DNA of 7,997 bases from MGBC113645 sp036308445. Its GTDB lineage: Bacteria; Bacillota_I; Bacilli_A; Erysipelotrichales; Coprobacillaceae. Under the pieces are notes generated by a model. The model saw nothing but the letters and a program-made list of their open reading frames with translations. It had not been told where the DNA came from and did not search any database. Shown here one piece after another: positions 1 to 5,705 of the stretch (the first letter of the stretch is position 1; each line of letters begins with the position of its first letter). Made by a program: the position numbers and the translations under genes. The stretch spans positions 1 through 7,997 of the forward strand of contig JAXJVS010000159.1 in assembly GCA_036308445.1 (NCBI GenBank), given 5' to 3'.

Positions 1-16
1 ATTTATTACTGAATAT

Positions 17-25
17 ATTATAACA
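17..25 (-). promoter_or_regulatory. Possible extended -10 promoter reading left out of the window
   Basis: Read on the minus strand this is TG-T-TATAAT, an extended -10 motif, with TATAAT at 22 down to 17. No good -35 element lies 16-18 bases upstream. It could drive a minus-strand gene beyond position 1. In DNA this rich in A and T such a match arises easily by chance. Confidence 0.25.
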
Positions 26-63
26 TATTTTGTATTGTTCATCCATAACAAAATCAACAAAAA

Positions 64-106
64 AGCGATTCATCTCGCCACCTGTAGAGGTGGGAGAATT
101 CTCGCT
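64..106 (+). mobile_element. Candidate IS200/IS605-type right-end hairpin (remnant or element end)
   Basis: A nested imperfect hairpin is visible. The outer pair is AGCGA (64-68) with TCGCT (102-106). The middle pair is TCTC (73-76) with GAGA (94-97), with G77 bulged. The inner perfect 6-bp pair is CCACCT (78-83) with AGGTGG (88-93), closed by the loop GTAG. The order GCGATTCATCTC, then a GC-rich hairpin, then GGGAGAATTCTCGC resembles, from memory, the subterminal right-end (omega-RNA scaffold) structure of IS200/IS605 elements carrying tnpB in Firmicutes. Its GC content stands out from the A+T-rich surroundings. No transposase gene is recognisable in the 63 bases to its left inside the window, so this may be the edge of an element lying mostly outside or an orphan end. 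On the minus strand the same stem is followed by T6 and could also act as a terminator. The family assignment rests on resemblance only. Confidence 0.5.
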
Positions 107-116
107 AGTGTTAGTT

Positions 117-156
117 AAAAATAAATCTTTGAACTAAAGCTCAAAGATTTATTTTT
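117..156 (-). terminator. Rho-independent terminator at the end of rarA (possibly bidirectional)
   Basis: A perfect 16-bp inverted repeat pairs 117-132 (AAAAATAAATCTTTGA) with 141-156, around an 8-base loop. Read on the minus strand it ends in a T-rich tail, as expected for intrinsic termination after rarA. The rarA stop codon (151-149) lies inside the upstream arm. Because the arm is A-rich on one side and T-rich on the other, the hairpin could also stop plus-strand transcription coming from the left edge. Confidence 0.85.
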
Positions 157-1453
157 GTTTTCTTCTTAATATTTCTATTTGTTTTAAACGCTCTCTAACT
201 TTAGCTTCTGTACCTTGATGAGTTGGATAATAATAGTGATGATCTTTAAGTTCATCAGGCATACATTGCATAGCCGTTATTTTATCCTCATAATCATGAG
301 CATACTGATATCCTTTGCCATAATTTAATTCCTTCATCAAACGTGTAGGAGCATTTCTAATATGTAAAGGTACTGGCTCTGCAATAGTTGATAAAGCATC
401 TTTTTTAGCACTCTCATAAGCCATATATAAAGCATTAGACTTAGGAGCTAAAGAAAGATAAGTCACTGCATGAGTTAAATGAACACTACATTCAGGCATC
501 CCAATAAAATGACAAGCCTGATAAGCTGCTACACATATTTCTAACGCACGACTATCTGTCATACCTACATCTTCACTTGCAAATCTGACTAATCTTCTAG
601 CAACATATAAAGGATCTTCACCGGCTTCTAACATTCTAGCCAACCAATAAATAGCCGCATTAACATCACTATTTCTCATTGATTTATGTAATGCTGAAAT
701 AAGATTATAATGTTCTTCGCCTTTTTTATCATACAATAGCGATTTTGTATTCATACATTGTTCGAGTATTTCCTTGGAAATATGTACTTTATTGTCTTCT
801 CTTCCACCATTTAAGACTATCATTTCTAAAGTATTTAATGCTATTCGTGCATCACCATTAGAAAAAGTTGCTATCATATATAACTGATCATCAGTAATAT
901 CAATATCTAAATCTTTAAAACCCTGAGGAGAAGACAATGCATGTTTTAATAATTCAACAATATCATAACTATTTAAGGCTTGTAAAACAAAGACTTTACA
1001 TCTAGAAAGCAAGGCTGAATTAATCTCAAAAGAAGGATTTTCTGTTGTAGCACCAATCAATATAATACTCCCCTTTTCTACAAAAGGTAGAAAAGCATCC
1101 TGTTGGGCTTTATTAAAACGATGAATTTCATCTACAAATACTATAGTTCTTTGTCCTAGCTGTCTTAACTCCTCAGCTTTTTTCATCACTTTCTTAATAT
1201 CACTTATTCCACTAGTCACAGCACTAAAATCAATAAACTGAGACTTTGTCGTATTCGCAATAATTCGCGCCAATGTTGTCTTACCCACACCTGGTGGCCC
1301 CCAAAATATCATAGAAGAGATTGTATCATTTTGAATCAATTGATATAAAACTTTACCTGGTTGAATTAAGTGTTTTTGTCCTACATAATCTTTTAATGTC
1401 TGTGGTCTTAATCGAGAAGCCAGTGGTGCTTGTATATCAAATAATGTAGCCAT
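149..1453 (-). CDS. rarA: Replication-associated recombination protein A (RarA/MgsA, AAA+ ATPase)
   Basis: This is a cytoplasmic AAA+ ATPase of the clamp-loader clade. The family acts at stalled replication forks with single-strand-binding protein and the recombination machinery. The 434-residue product is the usual family length. Visible motifs are Walker A GPPGVGKT (52-59), Walker B ending VDEIHRF (107-113), sensor 1 GATTEN (134-139) and SRC with the candidate arginine finger R151. The C-terminal half carries the family's conserved oligomerisation region, including an ARRLVRFASEDVG segment and a late YKY-type patch (GYQYAHDYED). ATG at 1453 is preceded by AAGAAGGTG, which lies inside the end of the upstream C26 hydrolase gene. 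Only one base separates that gene's TAG from this ATG, so the two are probably translationally coupled. The gene closes the dedA - hydrolase - rarA run and ends in a strong terminator. The family call is secure. Confidence 0.97.
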   Translation of the reverse strand: MATLFDIQAPLASRLRPQTLKDYVGQKHLIQPGKVLYQLIQNDTISSMIFWGPPGVGKTTLARIIANTTKSQFIDFSAVTSGISDIKKVMKKAEELRQLGQRTIVFVDEIHRFNKAQQDAFLPFVEKGSIILIGATTENPSFEINSALLSRCKVFVLQALNSYDIVELLKHALSSPQGFKDLDIDITDDQLYMIATFSNGDARIALNTLEMIVLNGGREDNKVHISKEILEQCMNTKSLLYDKKGEEHYNLISALHKSMRNSDVNAAIYWLARMLEAGEDPLYVARRLVRFASEDVGMTDSRALEICVAAYQACHFIGMPECSVHLTHAVTYLSLAPKSNALYMAYESAKKDALSTIAEPVPLHIRNAPTRLMKELNYGKGYQYAHDYEDKITAMQCMPDELKDHHYYYPTHQGTEAKVRERLKQIEILRRKQK

Positions 1454-1454
1454 A

Positions 1455-2183
1455 CTACACCTTCTTTAAAAATGCTTGCACTAAAGTTAACATATTTTTA
1501 TTATCTTTATAAATCATCATCTCAGGATGCCATTGTACTCCTAACATATAAGTACCTTCACACTTTTCAATAGCTTCAATAACACCATCATCTGCTTTCG
1601 CAATAACTCTAAAACCATCTGCTATTTCTTTTACTGATTGATGATGATAACTATTAACTAATAATCTATCTTTAAATAAATCATATAAAATATTATCTTT
1701 TTCAATATTAACATAATGAGTTCCTTTATATTTAAAAGTATCTTGACGATGTTTTAAACAATCACTCTTTTGACTCTTTAAATCTTGATATAAGCTTCCA
1801 CCATAAGCTACATTCAAAGCTTGTATTCCTTTACATATCCCTAATATCGGTTTATGAAGCTCATCAGCACATTCAATTGCTTTCAAGTAAAACTCATCTA
1901 CTTCTCTCATGACCAATCCTAATTCAGGCATAGGATTTTCATTATATAGTAATGGATCTATATCATAACCACCAGTTAAAATGATTCCATCCACTCTCTT
2001 TATTATTTCTAATATATCTTTCTTATTAGCTTGAACAGGTATAACCACAGGTATTCCACCACATTTAATAATCATCTGTACATAATCATCATTAACACAA
2101 GAACGTAAATCTCCTGCAAAAGGTCCTTTCTCATCACTAATAAGTATATTTCCTACTAAGCCAATTATCGATTTCACTCTCAT
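1455..2183 (-). CDS. Gamma-glutamyl-gamma-aminobutyrate hydrolase-like protein (peptidase C26, class I GATase fold)
   Basis: The family hydrolyses gamma-glutamyl amide bonds, for example gamma-Glu-GABA in putrescine breakdown (PuuD). The exact substrate here cannot be read from sequence. The 242-residue cytosolic protein shows the full class I glutamine-amidotransferase triad: nucleophile C117 in GICKG, H219 and E221 in GVQWHPE. It also has the early family motif LTGGYDIDP (69-77) and NSYHHQ (177-182). The more common GICRG motif has Lys in place of Arg here. The reading frame extends upstream to a TTG at 2219, but I place the start at ATG 2183 behind AAGGATGAGGTG. GTG at 2177 is also possible, with GAGGTG six bases before it. 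A promoter-like TTGTTT/TATAAT pair lies just upstream. One base separates its TAG from the rarA start. No amine-catabolism genes are nearby, so a true PuuD role is unproven. Confidence 0.88.
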   Translation of the reverse strand: MRVKSIIGLVGNILISDEKGPFAGDLRSCVNDDYVQMIIKCGGIPVVIPVQANKKDILEIIKRVDGIILTGGYDIDPLLYNENPMPELGLVMREVDEFYLKAIECADELHKPILGICKGIQALNVAYGGSLYQDLKSQKSDCLKHRQDTFKYKGTHYVNIEKDNILYDLFKDRLLVNSYHHQSVKEIADGFRVIAKADDGVIEAIEKCEGTYMLGVQWHPEMMIYKDNKNMLTLVQAFLKKV

Positions 2184-2195
2184 CACCTCATCCTT

Positions 2196-2224
2196 ATTAT
2201 AATGAAATGATATATTCAAAACAA
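2196..2224 (-). promoter_or_regulatory. Candidate promoter for the C26 hydrolase - rarA pair
   Basis: On the minus strand TTGTTT (2224-2219) is followed after 17 bases by a perfect TATAAT (2201-2196). Transcription would begin around 2190, leaving a leader of only about 7-13 bases, which favours ATG 2183 or GTG 2177 as the start. The -35 match is only three of six. No terminator separates dedA from this site, so it would be a secondary promoter within a dedA-led transcript. Confidence 0.45.
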
Positions 2225-2227
2225 TAA

Positions 2228-2794
2228 TTAAAATTTCTTTTTTAGATAACGATATATGATAATACCAATAATCATTAAAACAACTATTAAAGAATATTTA
2301 TCTATAAAATAACTTACAGTCTCATAATTTTCTCCAGCTATAACTCCCAAATAAGTTAATATTGTATTCCAAATCAAAGTTCCAATAATCGTATAAAGAG
2401 AAAAAGGAATAAAAGCCATACGACTCATACCTGCAGGAATAGATATTAAACTTCTAACCACTGGTACTAATCTACCTATAAAAACAGCTTTATTACCATA
2501 CTTTTCAAACCATTGATATGTCCTATTTAGATGAGTCTGTTTAAACTTTAATATCTTTTTACCATAATCAACACTTCTACCAATAACATATAAAATTACC
2601 GCACCAATATATGCACCTAAAGTAGAAACAGTAATAACACCAATTGTTTCTAATTCACTTATTGAAGTCATAAAACCACTAAAAGTCAGTATAATCTCTG
2701 AAGGTATTGGTGGAAAAATATTCTCTAGTAATATTAATAAAAAAATTCCTATATATCCAAATGTTTCTATAATACTTATAACCCATTTTTGCAT
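2228..2794 (-). CDS. DedA family (SNARE-associated/VTT domain) inner-membrane protein
   Basis: This is a small polytopic membrane protein of the DedA superfamily. Members are linked to undecaprenyl-phosphate or phospholipid flipping, membrane-potential homeostasis and resistance to cationic agents. The 188-residue protein has a hydrophobic N-terminal segment (about 13-23), the re-entrant-like motif ENIFPPIPSE (24-33) with conserved E24 and E33, a second hydrophobic block (about 51-71), GRLVPVVRSLISIPAG (107-122) with R108 and R114, and two C-terminal membrane segments (about 132-153 and 168-184) ending in a basic tail. The frame continues upstream to ATG 2851, but that extension runs through a terminator and lacks a ribosome-binding site. 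ATG 2794 follows GAGGTGGATT closely, so I chose it. It is the first gene after the HD operon's terminator and may lead the transcript through the C26 hydrolase and rarA. The substrate is unknown. Confidence 0.93.
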   Translation of the reverse strand: MQKWVISIIETFGYIGIFLLILLENIFPPIPSEIILTFSGFMTSISELETIGVITVSTLGAYIGAVILYVIGRSVDYGKKILKFKQTHLNRTYQWFEKYGNKAVFIGRLVPVVRSLISIPAGMSRMAFIPFSLYTIIGTLIWNTILTYLGVIAGENYETVSYFIDKYSLIVVLMIIGIIIYRYLKKKF

Positions 2795-2810
2795 AATCCA
2801 CCTCAAATAA

Positions 2811-2840
2811 TATATATCCAAAAAATGTTGAATTATGCAA
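2811..2840 (-). promoter_or_regulatory. Weak candidate dedA promoter
   Basis: On the minus strand TTGCAT (2840-2835), 18 bases and then TATATA (2816-2811) lie about 20 bases before the dedA start. The -35 sits at the edge of the preceding terminator's T-run. The position is sensible for a gene just after a terminator, but both hexamers are imperfect. Confidence 0.3.
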
Positions 2841-2862
2841 AAAAGATGCAATTAAGCATCTT
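2839..2862 (-). terminator. Rho-independent terminator after the HD - GNAT - ADP-ribosylglycohydrolase remnant unit
   Basis: On the minus strand AAGATGC (2862-2856), a 6-base loop and GCATCTT (2849-2843) form a perfect 7-bp stem that runs into T6 (2844-2839). The stop codon of the pseudogene frame (2854-2852) falls in the loop. This suggests the hairpin is the original terminator of the now broken gene and that it still ends the HD operon. Confidence 0.75.
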
Positions 2863-3059
2863 CATATAATTTGTCAGCAATATCTATAATTCAATCTCTT
2901 AATCCTAAATCAGTAGACAATGCCTTTTCCTGATATAACTCATATTCTGATATACATTCTTTTCCCTAATGAGAAAAAAATAATTTCATTATCAAACTCT
3001 ATAACATATCCTAAAGCATCACCAATAAGACAAACTCTAATCTATTTAAGTCTTTCTAA
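2852..3059 (-). pseudogene. Decayed ADP-ribosylglycohydrolase (DraG/ARH-like) gene remnant
   Basis: No intact gene exists here, but the translated minus strand keeps recognisable pieces of an ADP-ribosylglycohydrolase, an enzyme family that removes ADP-ribose from modified targets. The first piece reads LERLK, a TAG stop (3044-3042), then CLIGDALGYVIEF and NEIIF. It matches the family's N-terminal metal-binding region GDALGxPVEF. After a frameshift near 2957-2965 the frame reads CISEYELYQEKALSTD, equivalent to the segment that normally precedes the ISDDTQM motif. It then jumps directly to LGLRD, a TGA stop (2893-2891) and IIDIADKLYEDA, which looks like the family's C-terminus. About 200 or more residues of the core, including the ISDDTQM motif, are missing. 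The remnant begins directly at the GNAT stop, so the gene was probably the third member of the HD operon. Identification rests on remembered family motifs. Confidence 0.72.
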
Positions 3060-3475
3060 GATAACATTTTTATCATTTTAATATGAGGACAATATTCATC
3101 AAAATATTCCTCACCATATTTCTGATAACCTAACTTTTCATAGAAAACACTTGCTCTTAACTGGGCAGATAGTTCTATTTTTTCAGCATTTAATTCACGT
3201 GCTTTTTCTTCTAAAATAGTCACTAACTTTGATCCATAATTTAAACCACGATATTCTTTTAATACCGCAATTCTACCAAGAATGTATACTTTATTATCTA
3301 AAGTATACATTCTTGCACATCCTACTGGTTTATCATTATCATATATTTCTAAATGCAATGATTGATAATCCAAATCATCAAATTCATTTTCAAACCCTTG
3401 TTCTTCTACAAAGACTTTTTCTCTTATTCTTATTGCTTCTTTTGCATCTTTAAATTCTAATATCTTATAATTCAT
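3056..3475 (-). CDS. GNAT family N-acetyltransferase (ElaA-like)
   Basis: This predicted cytoplasmic acetyl-CoA-dependent acyltransferase has an unknown acceptor. The 139-residue protein is one compact GNAT domain. It has IREKVFVEEQGF near the N-terminus (17-28, the pattern typical of ElaA-like and YjcF-like members), a central beta-strand pair (51-71) and the acetyl-CoA pyrophosphate-binding loop RGLNYGSKL (76-84, R-G-x-x-x-G). The C-terminal part is LSAQLRASVFYEKLGYQ (102-118), where Y112 lies at the usual general-acid position. The frame runs upstream to an ATG at 3541, but ATG 3475 follows AAGGAG with seven bases of spacing and gives the normal family length. The gene overlaps the end of the HD gene by 11 bases, with its ribosome-binding site inside it, so translation is probably coupled. 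It ends where the ADP-ribosylglycohydrolase remnant begins. Confidence 0.88.
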   Translation of the reverse strand: MNYKILEFKDAKEAIRIREKVFVEEQGFENEFDDLDYQSLHLEIYDNDKPVGCARMYTLDNKVYILGRIAVLKEYRGLNYGSKLVTILEEKARELNAEKIELSAQLRASVFYEKLGYQKYGEEYFDEYCPHIKMIKMLS

Positions 3476-4718
3476 TTCTAATCTCCTTTGGAAAGAAAAC
3501 CTTATGATCTTCTTTATATTTCTTAGATTGAACAATTGCATCTACTATTTCTGATACTTTAGGCAATGGTAATAACCCATTATCTGTTAATATTTCTATT
3601 TCATTTAATTCTCCACTCATACCATAATAATGATAAGGAATCTGAGTATGTAAATCAAATAACACATAGTACCTAGGATGAAAACCATTATTTAATGCTA
3701 TAGATTGAATATGCTTAAATTCATCATCATCTTTTAACTCTTTAAACTTCAATAACTTTCTATTTAAGAAACGATAACATAAATCACTTAATATCTTATC
3801 ATCCTCATTTATAAACTCTCTAAAATAATATTCAATAACCGCTTCATCCAAACAGCTATAATCATGAATAGTAAAACTATTATTAAAAAAAGGTAATAAA
3901 TATTTCATGTCAGTCTTAAAAATATAATCTTCTTTATATAAATCCTTTAATCTACAGAATATACTTCTTAATAACTGTTCAAAGCTTCTAGAAGTTGGAT
4001 GTAAATAAACCTGCCAATACATATGATATCTTGCTAGAATATAGTTTTCTATAGCTTGTACACCTGATTCTTTAAACACAATCTTTCCATTATATAAACG
4101 CATAGTTCTAAGTATTCTAGACAAATCAAAATGACCATAAGTCGTACCTGTCATATAAGAATCTCTTAATAAATAATCCATTCTATCAGCATCTAGCTGA
4201 CTAGAGACCATTTGTATTAATATGGGATTCTTATGTGTTTTAGCTATGATAGATGCAATATCTTGAGGTAACTCTTCATAAAAATTATATAAGATATCAT
4301 GAACATCAGTATCTTCTAAAATCATTTGGATAGTTATTTCTTCATGATTTGTATGAAAAACATGCTCAAAAGAATGTGAAAACGGTCCATGTCCTATATC
4401 ATGTAACAATCCTGCAATCATCGCACATAACTTATCATAATCACTTAAATAAGTTTTCAAACAATCAGTATCTATCAGTTTTCTAACAATTTCATAGACT
4501 CCTAAAGAATGAGTAAAACGAGAATGTTCAGCAGTAGGAAATACCTGAAAAGTTCCTCCTAACTGTTTAATTCTTCTTAATCTTTGCATCTGTTCTGAAT
4601 TGATAAGTTTCCAGATAATCCAATGATCAACGTGAATATACCCATGTATAGAATCTCTAAAAACTCTTCTTTCCTTTAATTCATGATTGCTTAAAACAAA
4701 TGTATCTCTAAAATTCAT
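3465..4718 (-). CDS. HD-domain dNTP triphosphohydrolase-like protein (YwfO/SAMHD1-related)
   Basis: The HD superfamily branch to which this belongs (Bacillus YwfO, Enterococcus EF1143, human SAMHD1) removes triphosphate from deoxynucleotides and is often allosterically activated by dGTP. The 417-residue cytosolic protein has FRDSIHGYIHV (20-30), RLRRIKQLG (46-54) and the metal-binding HD residues: H70 in HSRFTHSLG, H106-D107 in LLHDIGHGPFSH, and D176 in SQLDADRMDYL. The long C-terminal region (about 190-417) has a YYVLFDL and LPLPKVS pattern typical of YwfO relatives. ATG 4718 is preceded by GAAGGTGAGACT, a good ribosome-binding site. It heads a unit with the overlapping GNAT gene and the ADP-ribosylglycohydrolase remnant, and is divergent from pnp. 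Its nucleotide preference cannot be decided from sequence. Confidence 0.9.
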   Translation of the reverse strand: MNFRDTFVLSNHELKERRVFRDSIHGYIHVDHWIIWKLINSEQMQRLRRIKQLGGTFQVFPTAEHSRFTHSLGVYEIVRKLIDTDCLKTYLSDYDKLCAMIAGLLHDIGHGPFSHSFEHVFHTNHEEITIQMILEDTDVHDILYNFYEELPQDIASIIAKTHKNPILIQMVSSQLDADRMDYLLRDSYMTGTTYGHFDLSRILRTMRLYNGKIVFKESGVQAIENYILARYHMYWQVYLHPTSRSFEQLLRSIFCRLKDLYKEDYIFKTDMKYLLPFFNNSFTIHDYSCLDEAVIEYYFREFINEDDKILSDLCYRFLNRKLLKFKELKDDDEFKHIQSIALNNGFHPRYYVLFDLHTQIPYHYYGMSGELNEIEILTDNGLLPLPKVSEIVDAIVQSKKYKEDHKVFFPKEIRNEL

Positions 4719-4756
4719 AGTCTCACCTTCTTTTCACCATTTTATCATGTTTAATT

Positions 4757-4762
4757 ATTATA
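4757..4762 (-). promoter_or_regulatory. Candidate -10 element for the HD gene
   Basis: On the minus strand TATAAT preceded by TTTTG lies about 40 bases before the HD gene start. No clear -35 hexamer stands at 16-18 bases upstream. The consensus -10 and its place in the 105-bp divergent region are the only support. Confidence 0.4.
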
Positions 4763-4770
4763 CAAAAGTA

Positions 4771-4799
4771 TTTATAAAATTAATCATTTCTATTATAAT
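4771..4799 (+). promoter_or_regulatory. Candidate promoter of the purine nucleoside phosphorylase gene
   Basis: TTTATA (4771-4776) is followed after 17 bases by a perfect TATAAT (4794-4799), giving a predicted leader of about 18 bases before ATG 4824. That leader contains the strong ribosome-binding site GGGAGGA (4811-4817). The leader is too short for a purine riboswitch. This promoter lies back to back with the HD gene's promoter, so a regulator binding here could affect both. Confidence 0.55.
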
Positions 4800-4823
4800 A
4801 ATAAAGATAAGGGAGGACGAAGA

Positions 4824-5636
4824 ATGAACAAGAAAATCAACAATGCATATTCTTATATTTATTCAAAATATCCAAAAACTATAGATACAGCGATTATTTG
4901 TGGTTCAGGCTTAGGAAAATTAGCTGATGAAATACAAAATCCAGTAATTATAGATTATAAGGATATACCACATTTTCCTAAGACAAGTGTAGAAGGACAC
5001 GAAGGGAAATTAATTATTGGTGATTTAGGTAGTAAGACAGTAGTAGTGATGAAAGGGCGTTATCATTATTATGAAGGACATGACGAAGAAATATTAGCTC
5101 TACCTATTAGAGTATTTTCTAAATTAGAAATCGAAAATTTAATTATTACTAATGCTAGTGGGGGAATTAGTGATGAATTAAACCCTGGACAGATTGCTTT
5201 AATAAATGATCATATCAGTTTCTTAGCACCTAGTCCATTAAGAGGACCTAATTTAGATGAATTTGGACCAAGATTCAAAGATATGACAGAAGTCTATTCT
5301 AAGCAATTAAGAAACACTGCTAGAATCGCAGCTAAGAAAGTAGATATTGAATTAAAAGAAGGGGTATATGCTTTCTGTAAAGGACCAATGTATGAAACAC
5401 CAGCAGAAATTAGAGCCTTTAAAGCATTAGGTGCTGACATGGTAGGTATGTCTACTGTACCAGAAGCTATAGTTGCTAGACATTGTGGCATGAATACTTT
5501 AGGTATTTCTTTAGTAACTAATAAAGCTGCAGGATTATCTAACAATGAATTAAGCCATAATGAAGTTATGGAAGCTTCTAAAAACAGCCAAGAAAATATG
5601 ATTAAATTAATCAAACAAGTTGTCATGGATATGTAG
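4824..5636 (+). CDS. punA: Purine-nucleoside phosphorylase, trimeric (PNP class I) type
   Basis: The enzyme reversibly phosphorolyses (deoxy)guanosine and (deoxy)inosine to the free base and (deoxy)ribose-1-phosphate in cytosolic purine salvage. The 270-residue product has the family's usual length and residues. These are phosphate-binding GSGLG (27-31), H59 in VEGHEG, R79 and H81 in GRYHYYEGH, NASGG (110-114), E191 in MYETPAEIR, M209-S210 in VGMSTVPEA, and N233 in VTNKAAG. E191 and N233 correspond to human E201 and N243, which select 6-oxopurines, so adenosine is an unlikely substrate. The start follows GGGAGGA with about six bases of spacing. The gene stands alone between two minus-strand units and is closed by a convergent terminator. 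The symbol follows common usage for this class; pnp and deoD-like names are also used. The function is secure. Confidence 0.95.
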   Translation: MNKKINNAYSYIYSKYPKTIDTAIICGSGLGKLADEIQNPVIIDYKDIPHFPKTSVEGHEGKLIIGDLGSKTVVVMKGRYHYYEGHDEEILALPIRVFSKLEIENLIITNASGGISDELNPGQIALINDHISFLAPSPLRGPNLDEFGPRFKDMTEVYSKQLRNTARIAAKKVDIELKEGVYAFCKGPMYETPAEIRAFKALGADMVGMSTVPEAIVARHCGMNTLGISLVTNKAAGLSNNELSHNEVMEASKNSQENMIKLIKQVVMDM

Positions 5637-5667
5637 CTTTTTTGAAATTACGAATCAAACACAAACA

Positions 5668-5705
5668 ATAAAACAGAAAGTATTTAATTGTACTTTCTGT
5701 TTTAT
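5668..5705. terminator. Bidirectional terminator between pnp and the ABC permease gene
   Basis: A perfect 15-bp inverted repeat pairs 5668-5682 with 5691-5705 around an 8-base loop. The core is ACAGAAAGTA with TACTTTCTGT. The arms are A-rich on the left and T-rich on the right, so each strand gets a T-run at the end of its stem. The hairpin can therefore stop transcripts from both converging units. The permease stop codon (5704-5702) is inside the right arm. Confidence 0.88.

Noticed and set aside
2..118. Plus-strand frame open from the window edge to a TAA, as a possible tail of a tnpB gene
   Set aside because: The reading frame runs through the hairpin, and its residues upstream of the hairpin do not look like a TnpB C-terminus. 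An open frame of this length at the edge is not evidence on its own.
2795..2851. Longer N-terminus for the DedA protein (start at 2851)
   Set aside because: It would begin within the preceding terminator, lacks a ribosome-binding site, and adds residues not typical of the family. ATG 2794 has a strong site.
3229..3453. Plus-strand open frame of 74 codons, Leu/Ile/His-rich
   Set aside because: It lies wholly inside the GNAT gene on the opposite strand, has no ribosome-binding site, and its composition is what the antisense of an A+T-rich gene gives.
3476..3541. Longer N-terminus for the GNAT protein (start at 3541)
   Set aside because: It would overlap the HD gene by 77 bases with a basic, non-domain extension. 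ATG 3475 has AAGGAG at ideal spacing.
4719..4823. Purine riboswitch upstream of the phosphorylase gene
   Set aside because: The predicted leader after TATAAT is about 18 bases, and no aptamer-like three-way junction or terminator hairpin is visible.
5294..5626. Minus-strand open frame of 110 codons
   Set aside because: It is the antisense shadow of the well-supported purine nucleoside phosphorylase gene and shows no family motif.
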